Below, one piece after another: positions 25,099 through 32,200 of a stretch of 40,383 nucleotides of DNA. The notes under the pieces were generated by a model that saw only the letters and a list, made by a program, of their open reading frames with translations, did not search any database and was not told where the DNA came from. The stretch's first letter is position 1. The number at the start of each line of letters is the position of its first letter. The DNA comes from Candidatus Methanomethylophilaceae archaeon (lineage in GTDB: Archaea > Thermoplasmatota > Thermoplasmata > Methanomassiliicoccales > Methanomethylophilaceae): assembly GCA_017519045.1 (NCBI GenBank), contig JAFWTC010000010.1:1-40383 (forward strand). The letters are read 5' to 3'. A program made the translations under genes and the position numbers.

Positions 25099-25110
25099 CA
25101 ATAACCGGTT

Positions 25111-26301
25111 TCAGGAAGAGGTGACGACGGGGTCGAGTCCGGAGTGCACTATGCTGCCGACGATCAGGGTGGTGACCTTGTGCTGCACGGTGACGTCTCC
25201 GACGGTGTTCTTCATGATGATCTCGACGACTCCGGAGTCATCAGGCCCTGACGTGTAGGTGTACTTCCCGCCCACGAGGCTGATGGGGACTTGGGTTCCG
25301 TCGGGTCCGGTGTAGAACACCTTGACGTTGGGGTTGAGGGAGCCGTCGCTCTTCTCCGGCTTGACGGAAATGCTGGTCCCGGCCTTGATGATCTTGGTCA
25401 CGTCGTCCTCCTCGGTCTCGGAGCCGTCTTCGGTCTCTACCACGTAGGAGAACTCGACGTCATTGAGGTAGACCCTGAGGGTGATGTTCTTGGACAGGAT
25501 GTTCCCGTTGGCGTCGGCGGCGTTGATGGTGACGGCGTAGCTCTTGTAGTTCTTGCCCTCGTCCGCCTTGATGTCGTGGATGACCTTTCCGGTGATGACG
25601 AACTCGTGGTCGGCGGCCACGTCGACCTTCACGGCGAGTCCCGCGGGGAGGCCGGAGGCGTAGAAGTTGTAGGTGTTCAGTATGGCGGCCTTGGTGCTGT
25701 CCTGGGGGTTGTACGCCCAGAGCTTGAACACGGGGACCTCTCCCTTGACGACCTTGAGATACTCGGCGCTGCCCTCCTTGGATACGGGGTCGACGGCGAT
25801 CTGGTCCTTTCCGGTGTCCTCGTGTCCAGAGGCAATCGAGCGCACGTTCGCGCCGTAGTAATAGTCGAGGGTGGTGGTCTTGGTCTTGTATTCCGCGGTG
25901 ATCTCGACCTTGATGGTGAGTTTCGTGGTCTTTTCCTGCGTGGCGTATTTGAGCGTGAACTCGTAGACGCCGGAGTCGCTGGTCGAGCTGATGGTGACCA
26001 GCGCGCCGCCGGAGTTGACGGACGTCTGGCTGCCGATGGCGATGTTCTGGTAGGCGCCTCCGGTGCTGTAGCTGAACTTCACGCTTCCGCTGAGCGTGTA
26101 CGCGGCTTGGTTGAAGTCCATCCTGGCTTTGAGGCCGTCGCTGTCGCTCTGGTACAGGGCCGCGGACGCCTTCTCGCTTCCGATGAGGTAGTAGGGGTGG
26201 TCCGCGTCCCCCTCCTCGGCTCCGGCGGTGGGCGCCGAGATTATGAGCGCGGCGACGGACATGATGATGGCCATCAGGATCGCCACGAGCTTGCTGTTCA
26301 T
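25111..26301 (-). CDS. Exported surface protein with V-H-S-G-L tail (paralogue D)
   Basis: A 396-residue protein with a strong ribosome-binding site (AAGGAGG 6 nt upstream) and a signal peptide, M-N-S-K-L-V-A-I-L-M-A-I-I-M-S-V-A-A-L, with cleavage probably after T-A-G-A. The mature protein has Ig-like beta segments. The He_PIG-like part is N-F-Y-A-S-G-L-P-A-G-L-A-V-K with an insert before I-T-G-K-V. The Lys aligned with the TAG of paralogue B is in I-L-S-K-N-I-T-L. An acidic stretch (E-D-G-S-E-T-E-E-D-D) precedes the last domain, which ends VGSIVHSGLDPVVTSS. A TATA-like CATTTTAAAC at 26375-26384 implies a leader of about 48 nt. GC is high, like the housekeeping genes. Stop TGA. Confidence 0.75.
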   Translation of the reverse strand: MNSKLVAILMAIIMSVAALIISAPTAGAEEGDADHPYYLIGSEKASAALYQSDSDGLKARMDFNQAAYTLSGSVKFSYSTGGAYQNIAIGSQTSVNSGGALVTISSTSDSGVYEFTLKYATQEKTTKLTIKVEITAEYKTKTTTLDYYYGANVRSIASGHEDTGKDQIAVDPVSKEGSAEYLKVVKGEVPVFKLWAYNPQDSTKAAILNTYNFYASGLPAGLAVKVDVAADHEFVITGKVIHDIKADEGKNYKSYAVTINAADANGNILSKNITLRVYLNDVEFSYVVETEDGSETEEDDVTKIIKAGTSISVKPEKSDGSLNPNVKVFYTGPDGTQVPISLVGGKYTYTSGPDDSGVVEIIMKNTVGDVTVQHKVTTLIVGSIVHSGLDPVVTSS

Positions 26302-26470
26302 TGAATTCCTCCTTGTTCGGTCATCCCGCTTCGCGGGCGGGAAGTCGCCGTTACTTCAAACATGAGGTTTCCACGTTTAAAATGCCATCGCCGTCATCCA
26401 GAGCCGGACAGTCGCCCCTCATCCGCCCCGCATTTTCGACGCTTTATTGTACTTCGTCGGCAGATTACCT

Positions 26471-26531
26471 ATAAATACAGTTATCTGTATGTGCAGTAAC
26501 ATAATTCGAATAGAATTCTACGAAATTCGTA
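26471..26531 (+). promoter_or_regulatory. Malic enzyme promoter with two inverted repeats
   Basis: TATAAATA at about 26470-26477 is a good archaeal TATA box. It is overlapped on its downstream side by TACAG-TTAT-CTGTA (26476-26489), where RNA polymerase would load. A second palindrome, TACGAA-A-TTCGTA (26519-26531), lies in the leader just before the AGGTGA ribosome-binding site. Either could be a repressor operator; no regulator gene is nearby. Confidence 0.5.
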
Positions 26532-26544
26532 ATCAGGTGAATCA

Positions 26545-27903
26545 ATGGCAGCAGATAAGAAGGATTACAAGGACCTCACCCCCGAGGAGAGGCTCGAGAG
26601 GGCGCAGAAGCCCGGCAAGGATGCCATGGCCATGCACCCCTACTACGGCGGAAAGATCGAGGTCGTTCCGAAGGCCTGCGTCAGGGACTTCAACGATTTC
26701 GCTATCTGGTACTCCCCCGGCGTCGCGGAGCCTTGTAAGGACATCGCCAAGAACCCCGAGAAGGTATACGAGCACACCTGGAAGTGGAACACCGTCGCCG
26801 TCGTCTCCGACGGTACCCGCGTCCTCGGCCTGGGCGACATCGGCCCCGAGGCCGCCATGCCGGTCATGGAGGGCAAGGGGATGCTGTTCAAGTACCTCGG
26901 GGGGGTGGACTGCGTGCCCATCTGCCTCGACACCAAGGACCCGGAGAAGATTATCGAGACCGTCAGGCTGATCGCCCCCTCCTTCGGAGGGATCAACCTC
27001 GAGGACATCTCCAACCCCAAGTGCTTCGACATCCTGGACGAGCTCAGGAGGGACTGCAAGATCCCGGTCTGGCACGACGACCAGCAGGGGACCGCCACCG
27101 TGGAGGTCGCCGGGGCGATCAACGCCATGAAGCTCGTCGGCAAGAAGCTCGAGGACTCCAACATAACCATCATCGGGGCCGGGGCCGCGTCCATCGCCAT
27201 CGCCAGGCTCATGCTCGCCACCGGGTTCAAGCCGGAGAACATGTGCATGTGCGACTCCAAGGGGATCCTGAACCTCGAGAGGAAGGACGTCGAGGGCAGC
27301 TTCAGGCAGAAGTGGGAGATTTGCAAGAAGACCGACGGGGCAGGCAAGACCGGCGGAATGAAGGAGGCCTTCAAGGGCGCGGACATAGTCATCGCCGCCT
27401 CCAAGCCCGGGCCCGGCACCATCCCGCCCGAGTACGTGGACCTCATGGCCGACGACCCGATCATCTTCGCCACCGCCAACCCCATCCCCGAGATCTGGCC
27501 CTGGGAGGCCAAGGAGCACGGGTGCAAGGTCTTCGCCACCGGCAGGTCCGACTTCCCCAACCAGGTCAACAACTCCATGGGATTCCCCGCGATCTTCCGC
27601 GGAGTGCTCGACGTGAGGGCCAAGACCATCACCGACGAGATGTGCATCGCCGCCGCCAGGTCCCTGGCCAAGACCGCCGAGGAGAAGGGGATCAGCGAGA
27701 ACTACATCGTCCCGACCATGTCCGAGACCGACGCCTTCATCGAGGAGGCCGTCGCCGTCGGAATGAAGGCCCAGGAGCAGGGAGTGGCCAGGCTGAAGAT
27801 GTCCGCCCAGGACCTCCGCGACAAGGCCGCGTTCATGATCAACCGCTCCAGGAGCCTCACCTCCAAGATGATGGAGGACGGATTCATCAGGAAGTACGAG
27901 TGA
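26545..27903 (+). CDS. maeB: NAD(P)-dependent malic enzyme
   Basis: This 452-residue protein matches the short prokaryotic malic enzymes that decarboxylate malate to pyruvate with reduction of NAD(P). Visible features are I-W-Y-S-P-G-V-A-E-P near the N-terminus with the catalytic Tyr, V-V-S-D-G-T-R-V-L-G-L-G-D-I-G metal/substrate loop, and W-H-D-D-Q-Q-G-T-A-T. They are followed by the nucleotide loop I-I-G-A-G-A-A-S-I-A, and F-A-T-G-R-S-D-F-P-N-Q-V-N-N with the C-terminal active-site residues. Starting AGGTGA-ATCA-ATG is well placed. It is a single-gene unit with its own promoter and a terminator after the TGA. In a methanogen it would balance pyruvate and C4 acids and supply reducing power. 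Confidence 0.92.
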   Translation: MAADKKDYKDLTPEERLERAQKPGKDAMAMHPYYGGKIEVVPKACVRDFNDFAIWYSPGVAEPCKDIAKNPEKVYEHTWKWNTVAVVSDGTRVLGLGDIGPEAAMPVMEGKGMLFKYLGGVDCVPICLDTKDPEKIIETVRLIAPSFGGINLEDISNPKCFDILDELRRDCKIPVWHDDQQGTATVEVAGAINAMKLVGKKLEDSNITIIGAGAASIAIARLMLATGFKPENMCMCDSKGILNLERKDVEGSFRQKWEICKKTDGAGKTGGMKEAFKGADIVIAASKPGPGTIPPEYVDLMADDPIIFATANPIPEIWPWEAKEHGCKVFATGRSDFPNQVNNSMGFPAIFRGVLDVRAKTITDEMCIAAARSLAKTAEEKGISENYIVPTMSETDAFIEEAVAVGMKAQEQGVARLKMSAQDLRDKAAFMINRSRSLTSKMMEDGFIRKYE

Positions 27904-27906
27904 TCC

Positions 27907-27924
27907 GAGGGGGGCTTCCCCCTC
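27907..27924 (+). terminator. Terminator of the malic enzyme gene
   Basis: A 7-bp stem, GAGGGGG / CCCCCTC with a 4-nt loop, starts 4 nt after the TGA and is followed by CTTTCTTTTTCTT. It overlaps the stop codon of the convergent LicD gene and may act in both directions. Confidence 0.65.
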
Positions 27925-28675
27925 AAACCCCTTTCTTTTTCTTGTCGGACAGGTAGTCCCTGTAGGCGCAGCAGGGGAATCCGGCGGCGCCCTTCCTCCT
28001 CCCTTCCGGGGGAGGGGTCATGTAGTCGCCGTACGTGCTCGTGAGGATGCGGTCCCACTCCCGCGGAAGGGGCATCTCCTCATCCTCGAAGACGTGCGGC
28101 GCGGGCTCCCCGAAGAATTCCCGCGGGAAGATGAAGTCCTTGAACGTGGTGGAGCGGACGGTGACCTTATCGCATCCGGGCCCGGCCGCCATGTCGGCCA
28201 GCTTGTAGAAGAACCGATGGGTCCAGCTAAGCATTCTATGGATTGAATCCGATCTGATGCGGTCCAGGACGTGTATCGCGACGTTGTCCCCCTGGATCGC
28301 GGCGTTCTCGACCGCCTTCCTGAAAGCTCCGTCCGGATACGGCTTCAGAGGGAAGATGTCGATGAACAGCGCGGTCCTGTCGCGGACCGACTCCTCCCCG
28401 CCCGCCATGCATATCACATGGGGATGGTCGTCGCAGGCCGGCTCGTGGTAATAGTACAGCCCGGGATCCAGGTCGGCCTTCAGCGCCTGCGCGACGCGGG
28501 GGAGGTCCTCCTCCCATACGATCAGGTCTATGTCGTCGTCCCAGGGGATGAACCCGTCGTGCCTGACCGTCCCCAAGGCCGTGCCGAAGCCGCCGTAGAA
28601 CCTGATGCCGTGGCCGTCGAGGGACCTCTTGATGTCCACGTACATTTTCAGGAGCCTGCTTTGGACCTCGTTCAT
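27923..28675 (-). CDS. LicD-family phosphotransferase
   Basis: A 250-residue protein. The ATG at 28675 has GGAGG 6 nt upstream; upstream frame sequence contains no family signal. The LicD nucleotidyltransferase-fold core is clear: G-G-F-G-T-A-L-G (28-35) and H-D-G-F-I-P-W-D-D-D-I-D (39-50), with the metal-binding Asp cluster, then D-I-F-P-L. LicD proteins transfer phosphocholine or similar phospho-alcohols from a CDP-activated donor to cell-surface glycans. The gene is divergent from a class V aminotransferase and next to a flippase, which supports a role in decorating an envelope polysaccharide. The actual group transferred is unknown. Stop TGA. Confidence 0.85.
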   Translation of the reverse strand: MNEVQSRLLKMYVDIKRSLDGHGIRFYGGFGTALGTVRHDGFIPWDDDIDLIVWEEDLPRVAQALKADLDPGLYYYHEPACDDHPHVICMAGGEESVRDRTALFIDIFPLKPYPDGAFRKAVENAAIQGDNVAIHVLDRIRSDSIHRMLSWTHRFFYKLADMAAGPGCDKVTVRSTTFKDFIFPREFFGEPAPHVFEDEEMPLPREWDRILTSTYGDYMTPPPEGRRKGAAGFPCCAYRDYLSDKKKKGV

Positions 28676-28709
28676 CTGACGCCTCCGTCCAAGGACGCTT
28701 TGCCAACCC

Positions 28710-28745
28710 TTTATATGGGTTATGGCATTAGTAAAAAGCGGTCGC
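28710..28745 (+). promoter_or_regulatory. TATA element for the aminotransferase gene
   Basis: TTTATATG at 28710-28717 lies about 33 nt before the ATG at 28746 in the short gap between divergent genes, implying a leader of only a few bases. No Shine-Dalgarno precedes the ATG, which also favours 28746 over the in-frame ATG at 28722. Confidence 0.5.
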
Positions 28746-29822
28746 ATGAGGTTGTTCACCGTCGGTCCAGTGATGATGTTCCCAGAGGTCCTGGAGGCCT
28801 CCGGCAGGCAGCTGCCGTACTTCAGGACGGAGGAGTTCTCGAAGATGATGCTCGAGTCGGAGTCCATGCTCAAGGGGCTCCTCGGCGCCGGGCCCGACTA
28901 CAGGACCGCCTTCCTCACGGCTTCGGGGACCGGCGCGATGGAGGCCGCCGTCGCCGGGCTGTTCTCGGCCTCCGACAGGTTGCTCGTGGTCGCCGGAGGC
29001 GGGTTCGGGAGGCGCTTCGGGGAGATATGCGACGTCCACGGCATCTCCCACGACGACATCGTCCTGCCCTTCGGCAAGAAGCTGGAGGCGTCCGACCTGG
29101 ACCCCTTCCGCGACGAGGAGTACGCCGGCCTGCTGGTTAACATGGACGAGACCTCCACCGGACAGCTCTACGACATCCGCATGCTCTCGGACTTCTGCAG
29201 GTCCAAGGGGACGCTTCTCGTGGTGGACGCGATCAGCGCCTTCCTGGCGGACCCCATAGACATGCGCAGGGACGGCATAGACGTGCTAATAACAAGCTCC
29301 CAGAAGGCGCTCTCTCTGGCGCCCGGGATCTCCATCGTCGTGCTCAGCCGCGACGCGTACGAGGGGAGGCTGCTCCGCAACGACTCCCATCTCTACTATC
29401 TGGACCTGAAGCGTCACATCAAGGACCAGGAGAGGGGGCAGACCCCGTTCACCCCCGCGGTCGGGACTCTGATAGAGCTCAACGTGGCTCTCCGTTCGAT
29501 TCGCGACGCCGGCATAGACGACGTGGTCGCCCGCACCGCGCGCCTGGCGGCCTACTTCAGGAAGGGGGCGGCCGAGAGGGGGATAAGGATGCCGGACTAT
29601 CCGCTCTCCAACGCGGTGACCCCCCTGATCTTCGATTCCGGGGCATACGGCGTGTTCGAGAGGCTCAGGAAAGAATACGGCGTCACCGTGACTCCCAGCG
29701 GAGGCGACCTCAGGGACAGGCTGCTACGCGTGGGGCACATGGGGAATCTCTCCGAAGAGGACTACGACGTCCTGTTCAAGGCCTTGGACGACGTCCTCGG
29801 CCGTCGATTCTGGATGCTCTGA
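28746..29822 (+). CDS. Class V PLP-dependent aminotransferase (AGT/PhnW-like)
   Basis: A 358-residue fold-type I enzyme. The N-terminus L-F-T-V-G-P-V matches the alanine-glyoxylate / serine-pyruvate / 2-aminoethylphosphonate transaminase group. It also has a T-A-S-G-T-G-A-M-E phosphate-binding loop, V-V-D-A-I-S-A-F with the pyridine-binding Asp, and S-S-Q-K-A-L with the PLP lysine at about residue 190. It transfers amino groups using pyridoxal phosphate. Located between a LicD gene and a flippase, it might make an amino compound (such as 2-aminoethylphosphonate or an amino acid) used to decorate surface glycans; this is inference. It could equally serve in serine/glycine metabolism. Stop TGA, one base before the next ATG. 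Confidence 0.8.
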   Translation: MRLFTVGPVMMFPEVLEASGRQLPYFRTEEFSKMMLESESMLKGLLGAGPDYRTAFLTASGTGAMEAAVAGLFSASDRLLVVAGGGFGRRFGEICDVHGISHDDIVLPFGKKLEASDLDPFRDEEYAGLLVNMDETSTGQLYDIRMLSDFCRSKGTLLVVDAISAFLADPIDMRRDGIDVLITSSQKALSLAPGISIVVLSRDAYEGRLLRNDSHLYYLDLKRHIKDQERGQTPFTPAVGTLIELNVALRSIRDAGIDDVVARTARLAAYFRKGAAERGIRMPDYPLSNAVTPLIFDSGAYGVFERLRKEYGVTVTPSGGDLRDRLLRVGHMGNLSEEDYDVLFKALDDVLGRRFWML

Positions 29823-29823
29823 C

Positions 29824-31380
29824 ATGTCGGGCGACGGCGGATTCTTCGACAGGACGCTGGTGAACACCGTCACCAACGTGATCAAGACCGTGGTGATGGC
29901 GGTCATCGGCGTCATGATGGTGCCGTACTACCTGGACGTCCTGGGGATGTCCACGTACGCGGTGATACCGCTGGCGGCCACGATGACGTCCTACGTCATG
30001 ATAATGGCCGAGTCGCTCACCGAGGCCTGCTCCAGATACTCCATAATGGCGGTCGGGAAGGGCGACAGGCGGGAGTCCCTGAGGACGTTCAACTCCGCCT
30101 TCTTCGGCATCTTGAGGGTGTGCGCCGTGCTGATCCCGGTCGTCCTCCTCCTGTCTTTCGCATCCCCGTACGTGTTCGACGTGGGCCCCAACGCCGCGTT
30201 CGAAGTGCAGGCGCTGTTCCTGTCGGTGCTGCTGTCGTCCCTGATAGTGGTCGTGACGTCCTCGTTCTCCTTCGTCTTCTACGCGTTCAACCGCATGTCG
30301 CACCTGTTCATCACGAAGATGCTGTACTCGGTGGTCCAGGTCGCCGGGGTGTTCCTTCTCTTCAGCTTCGGCACCCCTTCGCTGGTCGACGTCGGGATAT
30401 CGTACCTGGCCTCGGCGGCGGTCTTCTTCATGCTGACCTACGTCCTGGCCAAGAGGACGTATCCGGTCCTCAAGGTCAGGCGCCCCTGCTACGACGGCGG
30501 CCTCTTCAGGAAGATGGGTTCCCTCGGGGCGTGGACCATCGCCCAGAAGGTCGGAGGCCTGCTGTACATCCAGGCGTCCATAGTGATGGTCAACGTCTTC
30601 GTCGGCGGGGAGGCGGGAGGGGGGTTCGCCATCGTGGCTTCGCTGGTTTCCATGATGCATACGGCCAGCTATTCCCTGACCGTGTCCCTGGAGCCCTCGA
30701 TATACCGCCTTTACTCGGAGGGCGACATGGAGGGCCTCCGCTCGCTTCTGCGGACCTTCGTGAAGCTCGTGGCGCTGTTGTTCGCCATGCCCACGGCGTT
30801 CCTGCTCGTCTTCGCCCCGGACGTGATGACGGTGTGGGTGGGGGAGGAGAACGCCGGCCTGGCGGACCTGTTCCGCGTGGCCATGGTCGGCGATCTGGCG
30901 GTCTGCGCCTCGACGGTGGTCGAGTGCGTGCCGATCGTCATGCTCAAGGTGAAGAGGATAACGGCCTTCACCGTCCTGGCGGGGCTCGCGAACATAGCGC
31001 TGTCCGCCGTGCTGATGTCCCTGGGATGGGGGTCCATGTCCGCGATGTGCGTCTGGACGGTATGCATCACCGTCCTGGCGGTTTTCGCGTTGGCCTACGT
31101 GGGCGGCATCGCCGGAGCCTCCCTGCTGTCGCGCGTGGGGGCCGCCTACGTGCTGTGGGCGGTCTGCCTGGCGGCCTACTGGCTGGTCTCGACGTCGGTG
31201 GACCTGAGCTCCGGATGGCTGATCCTGTTCGCGGCCGCGGCGGCTGCGATGCTGGTGCATATGCTGGTGGTTTCGCGCCTTCTCGATCGCGACGAGAAGG
31301 ACGAGATCTCCAGATACGTCCCGGACTCCGTGAGAAGATACCTGGACATGATATGGCGACGTCGGTCCAGCTTCTTGTAG
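29824..31380 (+). CDS. Polysaccharide flippase (Wzx/MATE-like membrane protein)
   Basis: A 518-residue integral membrane protein with about 12-14 hydrophobic helices spread over its length and an N-terminal pattern (D-R-T-L-V-N-T-V-T-N-V-I-K-T) typical of the Wzx/RfbX-type lipid-linked oligosaccharide flippases. It would move a lipid-linked glycan across the cytoplasmic membrane. It starts one base after the aminotransferase stop, so the two are one transcription unit. The frame ends at a TAG (31378-31380) inside the antisense end of the convergent CDP-alcohol phosphotransferase, just past the 10-mer GCGACGTCGG. The last few Arg-rich residues may be run-on. Confidence 0.8.
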   Translation: MSGDGGFFDRTLVNTVTNVIKTVVMAVIGVMMVPYYLDVLGMSTYAVIPLAATMTSYVMIMAESLTEACSRYSIMAVGKGDRRESLRTFNSAFFGILRVCAVLIPVVLLLSFASPYVFDVGPNAAFEVQALFLSVLLSSLIVVVTSSFSFVFYAFNRMSHLFITKMLYSVVQVAGVFLLFSFGTPSLVDVGISYLASAAVFFMLTYVLAKRTYPVLKVRRPCYDGGLFRKMGSLGAWTIAQKVGGLLYIQASIVMVNVFVGGEAGGGFAIVASLVSMMHTASYSLTVSLEPSIYRLYSEGDMEGLRSLLRTFVKLVALLFAMPTAFLLVFAPDVMTVWVGEENAGLADLFRVAMVGDLAVCASTVVECVPIVMLKVKRITAFTVLAGLANIALSAVLMSLGWGSMSAMCVWTVCITVLAVFALAYVGGIAGASLLSRVGAAYVLWAVCLAAYWLVSTSVDLSSGWLILFAAAAAAMLVHMLVVSRLLDRDEKDEISRYVPDSVRRYLDMIWRRRSSFL

Positions 31381-32081
31381 AGGACCGCGAACCTGAAGGC
31401 CGCCCCGATCCCGAAGCCCGCTCCGTACAGGAGGACGAAGAGCCACATCTGGTCCATGATCGCGAAGACGACTATCAGGGACATCATGTTCGTGAACGTC
31501 AGGGGGTTGAAGGTCATCATCCTGCGGAACCAGCCTCCGATGGCCTCCCCCTCTATCTCCGCGCTCGATCCCACGCTCTCCGCCGGCTTCACCCTGCGGT
31601 AAAGGGTGGGCATGAGCATTATCAGGACGCATCCCAGCCCTCCCGCGACGCCGAGGGCGATGTACGCCTCGGGCGGAAGGATGTCGAACCAGGGGCATCC
31701 CCCCGTCCTCCACACGCCGATCCCGGCGCAGATGAACAGCAGGGGGTAGTTCACGGAATGGTTGATCAGATCCATGAACGCCCCGCGGGTCGACCTCATC
31801 CCCTTGAGCCTCGCTATCCCGCCATCGGTATAGTCCAGGGCGTACCCGAACAGCCATCCGAGGCCGGCCGCGATGTTGAGGACCCAATTGTTCTAAAGAA
31901 GGAGGAGGGAGGAGGCCAGCATCATCAGGCCCCAGGCCCAGGTTATCTGGTTGGGCGTGACCCTGGTCTTCACCAGCACCCTGGCCATCTGGTAGCCCAG
32001 GTATGCGAAGACGTGCTATCCGGTGAAGTACTCCCCTTCGCAGTTTATGGAAGCCTTCACCTCCTCCTTGGTGAATGCCAC
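31176..32081 (-). CDS. CDP-alcohol phosphatidyltransferase with two in-frame TAG codons
   Basis: The frame is intact except for TAG at 32016-32018 (codon 22) and 31893-31895 (codon 63), counting from a GTG at 32081. Between the ambers lies V-K-T-R-V-T-P-N-Q-I-T, the typical membrane-entry motif of this family. After the second comes D-Y-T-D-G-G-I-A-R-x8-G-A-F-M-D-L-I-N-H, the CDP-alcohol motif with His replacing the last Asp, then hydrophobic helices. Without reading through both TAGs the catalytic motif is cut from the N-terminus; a short frame from ATG 31799 would start inside the motif. It probably joins a CDP-activated lipid to an alcohol, or the reverse. The conserved part ends near 31345; the tail to a TAG at 31176 overlaps the flippase gene. 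A pseudogene is the alternative. Confidence 0.7.
31356..31365. repeat. 10-mer GCGACGTCGG at convergent junction (copy 2)
   Basis: This is the same 10-mer as at 5912 and 38413, here where the flippase gene and the amber-containing phosphotransferase gene meet tail to tail. Flanking bases are not similar among the three copies. Confidence 0.4.
31893..31895 (-). other. Second in-frame amber codon, candidate pyrrolysine
   Basis: TAG lies between L-L-L-L and N-N-W-V-L in a loop between the first two membrane helices of the CDP-alcohol phosphotransferase. The reading frame is family-like on both sides. Confidence 0.6.
32016..32018 (-). other. First in-frame amber codon, candidate pyrrolysine
   Basis: TAG lies between E-Y-F-T-G and H-V-F-A-Y-L in the N-terminal cytoplasmic part of the CDP-alcohol phosphotransferase. 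The family's P-N-Q-I-T motif follows in the same frame about 20 codons later. Confidence 0.55.
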
Positions 32082-32200
32082 GCCCTGCCTTAGGCGGTAT
32101 TTCCTATAACTACTTCCGCATGTTTTCCGATACCATTTACTATCGCCTAGGGCATGGATAAGACGGCGGGGAGGTGTCTCCCTGCGCCCCGGAGGACGTG

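Noticed and set aside
8719-26301. The surface-protein block as an integrated mobile element or prophage
   Set aside because: No integrase, transposase, tRNA target or terminal repeats were seen; genes are all in one direction and look like a resident cluster.
31176-31799. A separate short gene starting at ATG 31799
   Set aside because: It would begin inside the CDP-alcohol active-site motif, losing its first Asp residues, so it cannot be the functional start.
29776-31887. Minus-strand frame of 703 codons opposite the flippase gene
   Set aside because: The product is His/Arg/Gly/Gln-rich, as expected of a GC-rich shadow, while the plus strand codes for a clear membrane protein.
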